Part shown: positions 45,170 to 54,600 of the stretch, in pieces
Position numbering within the stretch: position 1 is the first letter of the stretch
How the letters are laid out: each line of letters opens with the position of its first letter
Assembly: GCA_944739405.2 (NCBI GenBank)
Contig: OX123182.2
Coordinates: forward strand, 105,999,279-106,063,278
Direction: 5' to 3'
Origin: Euclidia mi
Taxonomy: Eukaryota > Arthropoda > Insecta > Lepidoptera > Erebidae
Length of the DNA stretch: 64,000 bases
The notes under the pieces: generated by a model
What the model saw: only the letters and a program-made list of their open reading frames with translations
Databases searched by the model: none
Told to the model about the DNA's origin: nothing
Program-made: the position numbers and the translations under genes

Positions 45170-45474
45170 TACCCAGATAGCAATAAACTTGCAGCAAGTT
45201 TAAATCAAACTTGCTAGTTTCACTGTGACAAATTTGCATCAAACTTGCATGAAGTTTGCTTTTGCAAAGGTTGCACAGGTACAAGGCACAGGTTGGTGGT
45301 CCGACAACAGCTGGTCGTCGAGCACCTCCTGCTGTATCTAGGAGGTCGACCGACCACCAACCTGTGCTCGTCGTCATCCAAATCCTTTGAAAAACCAACT
45401 TCATGCAAGTTTGTCACAGTGAAACTAGCAAGTTTGATTTAAACTTGCTGCAAGTTTGCATTGTTATCTGGGTA
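45170..45474. mobile_element. 301-bp MITE, TA-flanked, CCCAGATA termini, long inverted arms
   Basis: The element is 45172-45472 with TA on both sides. The ends are CCCAGATAGCAATAAAC and, inverted, CCCAGATAACAATGCAAAC, continuing as inverted arms of about 70 bp. A second inverted pair (GCACAGGTTGGTGGTC against its complement) lies near the centre. The overlapping open frames on both strands result from this symmetry. Confidence 0.85.
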
Positions 45475-45949
45475 GTAATAAGTATGTGTGCACTTTAAAT
45501 GATGAAGTACATTTTTAATTCCTTAGTAAATAAAGCATAGTGTCGTCTAAATCTTCAGCGCATAATGAAATACTGACTACGTCATGCATGACAGTAAATC
45601 ATCCACTGCTGAATAGGTCTGCCTCTCCAATGGCACACCACTGAGATTAATTTGTTGCCAGCCACTTAGCGTATTTCGTCATTCAACCTAGCCGGTCTTC
45701 ACTCCAGAACACGACTTCTATAACATTTGTGAGTTCTGCGTCAAATGTGACCAGCCCACTGCCACTTTAGCTTCGTTATAGGTACTTAGGGCTGTGACGG
45801 TCACTTTAGTTCTCGAACTTCTTACTTTAGGATTCGGTCCTTCAGAGAAACTCCGTGTATAACCTTTCGCATAGCACATTGAGCGACCTTTAAATGGTGG
45901 ATTACCCGCACCGTGAGTATATATCATTCTAACATTATTGTACAATGTT

Positions 45950-46300
45950 CTATTTAATCCTAGTATTCCCTCCTATCTTAAAGAACTTTTTGTGTTCGTT
46001 CATGACACACATGTAAAATCCTTGAGGTCGTCTGAGGATCTAACACTGAGGATGCCAAAGCATTCCATGAATTACTTTTCGTAATCTTTCACTGCTCAAG
46101 CTGTGCGTCTGTGGAATGCTTTACCCCTGGAGATTCGAAAAGCAAAATCGTTAAATATCTTCAAAATTTTGATCAAAAATCACTATTTGATTTAATTTGA
46201 TGATTTTCTTGTTACATATGCTGTATTGCCTGTCTTGAGTGTCTCTTATATTTCTATAATGTATGTAAGTAAGTATATTTTATATTTGTATTTTATTTTA
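45950..46300 (+). pseudogene. LINE ORF2 C-terminus (RLWNALP type)
   Basis: From 46085 one frame reads SFTAQAVRLWNALPLEIRKA then KSLNIFKILIKNHYLI and a stop. The F-A-LWN-LP--IR-A-S---FK pattern is the usual C-terminal end of Jockey-clade ORF2 proteins. Upstream, related residues (YLKELFVFVHDTHVKSLR) lie in another frame, so there is a frameshift. An A/T-rich tail follows to about 46320. Confidence 0.7.
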
Positions 46301-46324
46301 TGTAATATTTTATACTTAGTTGTA

Positions 46325-46560
46325 TTTTTTTATGGTAATAGGCGGCAAACGAGCAGACGGATTGCCTGATGGTAAGCAATTACCGCCGCCCATGGACACA
46401 AGCAACACCACAGGAGTCATAAGTGCGTAGCCGCCCCTTGGGGTTGGGAAAAGGGTTAGGATGAGGAGTGGGATCAGGGAGAAGGGATAGGGCCCTCCGG
46501 CACTCACTCACCGAACGAAACGCAACAGTTTAGGTACTGTTACTTTACGTCAATTTTCTG
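46325..46560 (+). repeat. Dispersed moth repeat, copy 1
   Basis: It contains GGCAAACGAGCAGACGGATT, ATGGTAAGCAATTACCGCCG and a tail reading TACTTTACGTCAATTTTCTG. It is about 90 percent like 57460-57702 by eye. There are no clear inverted ends; it may be a SINE or a LINE-derived piece. The small frame within is not a gene. Confidence 0.6.
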
Positions 46561-47310
46561 TGAGTATGATTTTATGTACGATTAAGATTTTCGTATTATT
46601 TTTAGCAACTACACCACCGCTCCACATTTTTGTTCATATCATTCCTGTCCACCTCAAGATTGCCTGGAAGAGATCGCCCTAGGCGATAAGGCCGCCGATT
46701 GTACATTATCGTAGTTTTAAGTCTCTTTACAAAATATGTACTGTTTAATGCTATGTTGGTGTACAATAAAGCGTATATCTATCTATCTATCTATATCATA
46801 TTCATGATACTATCAGTAAGTATCTATTGATTCCAAATTGTCTTTCGAGATATATACCACGTACATTTGTTTGGCGTATACGATATTTGGGCATTGTTAC
46901 TAGGAAATATCCCGAAAGACAATTTGGAATTAGTGTTAACGACCACGCAAGTTTAAATTCTGTAAGTATTGATTGAGTCAACTAAAAATCTTCAAGAACG
47001 TTTTAACAGTCAGTTTTTAGTGGAAACGGTAGCTAGGTAGGTATATCGGTTTGTTGGCTTGGATACTTATCATAAACGAAAATCTTCACTGCTATTACAC
47101 TCATTGTACAATCAAACAAGACGGCGCTGGACCAATTTGAAAAAAATTGGCTTGGCTCGCTCATAGAGTCGAGGCGCACTAGAAACTGGTCAATGTGCGT
47201 GTAAAGTAGCACTGGAAGCGACGATGTCTTGCTGAGCGATTCTCGCCCTTATGGTGGTCGAGCGGGAAGTTGTTCGACTGTATATAGGAATTACTAGAGT
47301 CCACTTAATT

Positions 47311-47365
47311 ATCATCACCTACCCAGCCTTTTGTAGACCACTGCTGGATGTAGGCCTCGTTTAAT
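47311..47365. mobile_element. SINE-A tail fragment
   Basis: TCATCACCTACCCAGCC followed by GTAGACCACTGCTGGATG and TAGGCCTC is the reversed SINE-A/LINE tail seen at 11080 and 18264. The rest is missing. Confidence 0.5.
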
Positions 47366-47673
47366 TTGAATACTTATTCCGTCTTCTTTTAAATATAATA
47401 TTTGCTTTGCGTATTTTACCTAATCGCCTTTTAGGAATCTAAGGGAAAGAAATGGAGCTGTGACACTTTTTTTCTTAATTCAGTACGAAGTACGGATAGA
47501 GTAGGTACACTTATAATTACAATAAAATACAATATTGTTAAAAAATTTATGTATATTTAAAAAATCTGTACAAAAATATTTAATATGGCGTTGGTGGACG
47601 TTACAATGGATGGAATGGTTCTCAAACATTATTATCACAATTCATGAGGCACAATTATTTAAATAATATATAA

Positions 47674-48346
47674 TTTATTGAAAATACCAAGCGACAAACG
47701 TGAATAAGGTAAAACGTAATACAGCACCAGAAAACGCGGCTACTAAAAATCGTATCACAACATAACGACACAGCTACAGCACGGCGCTTTTTCGATTTTT
47801 TCTGTAGCGTTACGTGCTATCATCCAACCATTGGCTTTTTATATTGGTGTTCTCAAATATATCATAGGACATAGGACGTAATGGTCAACTGTAAATAGCA
47901 AATTTATAGCCAGGATGGAGCGGTGCTGTTGCGGTGCCGTTGCAGTGCTTGCATAATAAGCCACCTTTATGGATACTAACATGTAAAACAGACAAAGCGA
48001 CACAATACTTCAAGATAAAGTAGCACTCATAGTATGATCCGCAGAGTACAGCAACGCTAACAGAGGTCGCCACTTAGATTGGTGACCACTTGCTCAGAGC
48101 GCTACTGTACTTCGAGCACGGACAGCCATCCGTCGTAGTTCTAGTCTCAGGACATCAGGACAGGGATCTTTAGAACATTTCGGAGGCCTCGAAGCGGTCT
48201 TTAAACTCCGACAACAGAGTTGGCCACACTCACACAAAATATCGAATGAATACTTCAATTAAAATACTACAGTACAGACACTGATTACGTTTTCCATTTA
48301 CAAAACAATGCTCTAAAATTCAAAATCTCACGCACAATAAGCCAAT
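47674..48346 (-). other. Sans 3' UTR with candidate poly(A) signal
   Basis: On the minus strand AATAAA is read at 47679-47674, about 670 bases after the Sans stop. The stretch between is non-coding, apart from a dispersed repeat at 48176-48245. Confidence 0.4.
48176..48245. repeat. Dispersed repeat of unknown class (pair with 62318-62395)
   Basis: CGGAGGCCTCGAAGCGGTCT followed by AACTCCGACAACAGAG and TGGCCACACTCACACAAAA. A copy lies at 62318-62395 in the same orientation, and a partial one at about 50305-50365 (CTGGCCCAGAAACTTCGACA). It has no terminal repeats and no coding signal. One copy lies in the Sans 3' UTR, the others in introns. Confidence 0.6.
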
Positions 48347-48618
48347 CTAAATAGATGTATCTATAAACGGTCCGGGATGGGACAAAGCCTGTTTTCTTTC
48401 CTGTACGGCGGTCACCAGTTTCCTGTATGGTCCTAGGGGCAGCCCTAAAGTTTTCATGTCTCCTTCAGTGAGAAGCATTAGGGCATCTAAGTCTATCTGC
48501 TCGTCTTTGAACTTCTGAACGTACTGCGCGAGGCCCCATGCGGTTAGGAATCGTTCTAGAGATGCGTAGCCTGATTCTTCGGGTTCGTTTTCTTCGTCTG
48601 AAGTTATTGTTGAACTTT
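48347..48618 (-). CDS. Sans: Sans last exon: SAM domain and PDZ ligand
   Basis: Preceded on the minus strand by CATTCCAG and ended by TAG at 48349-48347. It starts with an acidic segment (SDEENEPEESGYASLERFL), then a complete SAM domain: WGLAQYVQKFKDEQIDLDAL, LLTEGDMKTLGLPLGPYRKL. The end is GPFIDTSI. The last three residues T-S-I suit PDZ binding, as in vertebrate SANS binding to harmonin. Confidence 0.9.
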
Positions 48619-51600
48619 CTGGAATGGATAAGGTTTGATGTGAGAAAAATATTCGAGATATTCTCCCATTGTTCAAACAGCGACAAGTCAAGCTTAACAA
48701 TTGGAGAACGATTTTAATCTTATTTCCTTCACCTAAGAACGGTACTAAGGTCAGTGTCTAGTTTGACGAGTAGCCGTGGGTACAAAACACGTCAATAGAA
48801 GACAACATATCAAATAAGACCAGGCTCACGTCTTTCCCAAACCAAACTGAACCTCAAAAAATCCTTCGATTCGCCAGTGTTTAAGAGGAAAGGAGAGTCT
48901 CGTCTAGTGATTGAAGTCACGCGTTTACCGAACGAAACACACCAGAATAATTTTATCAGTGTTCTTATAGTAATAACATACATATAGTAGATAGTAGGAC
49001 CTATAGGTACCTATACTGTACACTCTCACTACACAAGAGATTTGTGGCAGTAGACTGCAAATAGATTTGTAGTTAATGTAAATTTTTGCTTGCCCAGTGC
49101 CTCGGCGAGCACTTTTAACCGTCAGTCCCGGCTGTCATGGAGATCTTTGACACTCGTAACGGAGAGAAAGTAGGTACACTTAAATAATCTGAGACTGGTC
49201 TAAATCATATCGCATTTTGGGATGCGTAGGTCTGAGATTCGAAATGTGAATCCAACCAGATATGAATCTGGTTGGATTCACATTCATTAGTAAGCGGATC
49301 TCGGGCTTCAAGGCATGTAGTTTATTGCCCCAAATCGTAACGAGATGGTCTCTGGTATTCGGAATGATCACACAAATCGCATCAAGATGGTTTTTGGTCA
49401 GATATCACAAATACAGCATCATCGGTAGTTACCGGAGTGCGCGGAGGTCCACTCGGCGGGCTGGTAGGCGTGCCTGGCGGCGAGCGAGCCCGCCGACCCG
49501 ATGGACAGGTCCTCGCCTCAGCGTCGCTGTTATGTTATGAGAGTCAGTAGTTACCGGAGTGCGCGGAGGTCCACTCGGCGGGCTGGTAGGCGTGCCTGGC
49601 GGCGAGCGAGCCCGCCGACCCGATGGACAGGTCCTCGCCTCAGCGTCGCTGTTATGTTATGAGAGTCAGTAGTTACCGGAGTGCGCGGAGGTCCACTCGG
49701 CGGGCTGGTAGGCGTGCCTGGCGGCGAGCGAGCCCGCCGACCCGATGGACAGGTCCTCGCCTCAGCGTCGCTGTTATGTTATGAGAGTCAGTAGTTACCG
49801 GAGTGCGCGGAGGTCCACTCGGCGGGCTGGTAGGCGTGCCTGGCGGCGAGCGAGCCCGCCGACCCGATGGACAGGTCCTCGCCCGGCGCCGCACCTCCAC
49901 CCCCCGCGTTACCCAGCGCGCTCAGCGTCGCTGTTATTGAACGTCTGCAGAAAATAGTAAGGTTCTGGTGATAGACAACCAAATAGCAAACTTGCAGCTA
50001 TAGTCAAACGTAAATATACTCTTAGTCTTTAGATGCTTACAACGTGTATTGAAAGGGAGTTACAAACAATGTGGCGCGGTATTGCATTGGCCACGTTGAA
50101 GCCTTCGGGCGTTTACTTGTATACGCTCAGAAATTCCGCTGTCTCTGCTGCAGATAACACCCAAATCATCATGTAGAAGGTAATTTTTTTAGATAGACAC
50201 GAACAAAGAATATATCCTTCTTGTTCAGCGCCGATGTAATGTACAGAGTTTGTGTGTAGAAACGACACTTTCTTGCATAGGCCCGGCGAGTTTTGTCAAC
50301 GTGTATAAGCTTCCTTCGGCTGGCCCAGAAACTTCGACACCTGAGTTGGCCAGACATTTACACGAAAAAGAAAATTCGAATAGACACTTTTTATGAGATT
50401 ACAAACAACGGACACAATTAATCTGCAAACTCAGTACAATAATTTGTAGATCACACAGCATGCAGTTCCTTGTGGGGAGTGACAAGCGGCGATGAAGTTG
50501 ATGGCCGCCATTCGAGATCTTTCTGTCTTACCGACTATCAGTTCTTCTAGTTTTGTGCCCTGCCCGTTAACACTTTAGCCTGAAAACTCGGAGAACTATG
50601 TCGGAAACTTTCGTTTATCATTTAATCTTGCAGAGAAAATCTGAGCATAGATTTCTGCATTGCCGTCTGAGAAACCTTAAGCGAAGAAGTCGAGGTCGTT
50701 CGAGGTCAAGTGTTTAAGTTTTTTATATATATCGTGTTCAGAGCTTGCCCTAGGCAGACTGGGAATTGTTTGCAGGCACAGTGGAAGCTTATTTATATTC
50801 ATCCAGTTGTTCTAGGGCAATCAAATGTCTGACATATGGGACTGAGTTTCTCAGCGGTATGAATTAAACAAATCTATTACCTGGGGATCTTCTCTGGTTC
50901 ATCATCATCAAAAAGCATGATTTGTCATCTTACAATGTGACCAGAGTAAAAAAATAACAATAGACAAAAAAAATGTAGGTAACTAAAGTGATTTACTCGA
51001 CTAATTATTATAGGAATGCTTATTCCTATGTAAAGAAAATAGGTTTTATGTTTAAAATGTTTTCTTTAATATTTCTTTTTTGAATTTGACGCGCTTCGCG
51101 TGACTGTTGGTAAACGTCAAATTTACTTTTGTTGGAACATATTTTGTGTACCAAGATTGTGTAGAATCTGTGGAAAAATAAACTTTGAATGTCGTTTCTT
51201 TGTTTTCAGGTAAGGGAAACTTATTTTGTTACAATAGTGTACTAATTAAGATGTGTTCGTTGATAAGAAATTAACAAAATATAACTTTGTTTTCAGAAGC
51301 AACACATTCATTTATTTTATCCAAAACCATAAGATATAGTATACCTATATAGTATCTATATTTCAAACATCCACCCGCCCCGGACCGGCCTACCGGTCCG
51401 CTAATCGGTTGGTAGACAACGTTGCAACTGCTCTCCTCAGAATCGAACCGTCCACCAAGACCTCAGCAAATCGGGGAACTCCATCAGTCCCAGTTACCAA
51501 ACGAAGGATGCGTCTCCTGCGCCATCTGAGTGGCGGAAGGTTAGCCTCCTTGATCAAAACGAGGTCTCCAATATTGGGTGGATTGGTGTTGTCGGTCCAC

Positions 51601-54600
51601 TTAACGCGTTGCTGGAGTATGCGCAAATATTCCAAATTCCAGCGTTTCCAAAAGCTCTGAGTAATCTGGCGTACCAATTCAAAACGCGAGAGACGATTAG
51701 GTCTCGTATCAATATAGGGATACTCAGACAAGGCGACAAGTGGGCGACCAATAAAAAAATAGCCCGGCGTAAGGGCCTCCAAATCATTCAGATCTGAGGA
51801 AATCGAGCACAATGGCCTTGAGTTCAAAACGGCCTCAATCTTACAAAATACAGTTGCGAGTTCCTAAAATGTAAGGACTGATTCACCAATTGTTCTGCGC
51901 AAATTTTACAGCAGCCTCAAATATACCACCCCAGTGTGGACAATTTGGTGGGGAAAACAACCAATTTATCCTACGTCGGCCAATCCAAATTTGACACAGA
52001 CATGTATCCCAATTGTTCATATTTTCTCATGAACTCAATATACTTCTGTCTGAGCTCCGGATCATGACACATGCGACGCTCCATAGCCAACAATCGCTTT
52101 TCGGCTAAAGGTCGTGACTCACCAAGCGGAGGCCGAACAGACAGAAAGGGAAGCTTCGTAATAATCCGACCAGAACGGAGTCGACCAGTATTGTTCTGGA
52201 AGAACAACTCGCACTCCTCATGTTCTGGATTCAAACGAGCAGCTTGAGGGGGCTCCTCTACCTCCCAAAACCTCTGAACCGCATCAGAGAGAGCGGAGCC
52301 TACTGCCAACAAATTATCAAGTTCGGGTGGAGGGGATTCCCTAGGTACAGGTCCCATCAAGGCAAATCCAAATATGGTCTGGATGGCAGTCAAACTATTT
52401 GGCACCAAGACCCGTTTCCTACCAATCAAAATTCCACCGAGGACATCAGAGCCAATTAATAAATCGATTTGTCCCGGTGTGTCAAATTTGGGGCCTGCCA
52501 GTTCCAAACCCGATGTCAAATTCACCACAGCAGCAGGTAGCTGTTTCTGTGGTAAAGGTAAACCCACACTTATCCGAGCCGAACGCGTCGAACGAGTCCA
52601 ACGAAACGAATTTTAGAATTCTGTATATGAAATCTCATGATACCTCGCACACTTGCCCGCGTCGAATCGCCCGAATCGATAGTGTGCAATGCATACAGAA
52701 TTCTAAAATTCGTTTCGTTCGACTCGTTCGGCTCGGATAAGGGCGCCTTCAAATTTGCCGCAACGTGACGTGCGACGGCAGCGCATCTGCAGCGCTGCGG
52801 CCGCGCTGAAGACGCGCTGCTGTCGCTAGGTTTGAGATTCGTAGTGTTGTACATTTAGTTTCACGATGGACTCCGACGAAAAAACACATTCCTTAGTGTT
52901 ACCACAGTCAAATAATCCATACAGTCGTTCGACGAACGCGTCTAGACGGGTCAATCGTGCGGGGGACAAGAGGTGAGACGCGGGAAGAGCGGTACCTACT
53001 TACGTATGTCGCCTTAGTTCCTAACTAGGTACATGTTTTTGGGGGCTGGCGCGTGGTTGTTTTTTGTTCGTTACTTATTTATTTGCTTATGAATATGAAT
53101 TAAGATGGTGCATACGACTTGTGCTGTGAGACATTGCGATTCTTCATGCTGCTCAAAGATTAAAATAAATAAGGATTTAAAAAATCTGCGATATCATCAA
53201 TTTACTTACACCAAAAATGAAAATTTTCATTAATTGTAATTATTTATATTATTTTGAAACATATGTACCTATAACCACTTACAATAATGTGCACGTTCCT
53301 ACTAATCTACTAACTTTTTACAATATCTCATGTCTGGCCAAATCACAGAATAACGTAGTACGTAAACAACATGGCAGACGTAAGAAAATAAGCGTTGTAA
53401 GGTAATATTCGATTCAAGCGTGATTTTAATTTCATGCAATAAGTAAACCTAACCTAGTAGTACCTTCGTATTAGGTAAGTACCTATCAAATATTAATATG
53501 TATCTTGGTAACGGCGCGTCCTAGCTAAAAAATAAACATAATTTTGGCCCCCTTTTATAAACCCCACACATGTTCTCAGTAATCTCATAGCCCGGTCACC
53601 CATCCATAAAATGACCTTGATGTATATTGCTTTACCTTAACGTAGTTTGCTCCAAAATAGATCTGCAAAATTCTTCATATCGATAACATAGGCTCTGCAA
53701 GCTGATCCCATGGTTGCCCATCCATTAAACGACCGCTATGTCAATCGCTTTATTTTAACTTGGTTTGTACGAGAACGACCTAGTATATCTGAAAAAAATG
53801 CTTCATATCCTTAACCGCCTCCCACGATACCTGCGGGATGAAATAGGTGCTGACTGACACTTTGTATGCAAAGCTGTCACCGCACGAAAAAATGCAAACT
53901 GTTTAATAATTATTATTTATCGTTAATTATTGTAACATAATAAATAAATGATTTACACTATAATATTCATGCAGCGTAGAAATTGTAATATTTTTTTAAA
54001 ATAAATAGACGGTGTTTGAATAAGTATTGTTTACCTATAACTATTGTTTAAACGTGGCAGCCCTAGCCTCCTTACCCTTGTCTAGACGTTGTCGGCTTTT
54101 TCTACGAGATCAAAGGCGTCAAACTACTGTATGTCTTTATACTGTGGTGTTACTGTTAAAACGAAACGGCAGCGATAGCCGAATGGATATACCAACAGAC
54201 TGCCATGCAGAGGTATCGGGTTCGAATTCACGGCGCGCACCAATGACTTTTCGGAGTTATGTGCGTATTGCATTGTTAATTATCGCTTGTCCCGTGCCTC
54301 GGAGAGCACGTTAAGCCGTCGGTCCCAGTTGTCATGAAGATCTTTGACAGTCGTTACAGGGCGTCAGTACCTTCTAAATTAACTGTCATTAGTCTAAACC
54401 ATGGAGTATCGCTATCCCTTTGGGTTGCGGAGGTCAGACAGGCAGTCGCTCCGTGGAAAAGCTAATATTCAGCCAAATCCGGTTAGACTAGAAAGCGGAC
54501 CCCGGGTTAAAACTGGGATAACGCTAAGTGGATGATGATACTATTAAAACAAAACCGCTTTTTTAGTTTATATCTATTCCTAAATGATAATTTATTTTTG

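Noticed and set aside
49262..49957. Arginine-rich frames on both strands over the Sans exon array
   Set aside because: They are off-frame or antisense readings of a GC-rich exon and its tandem copies.
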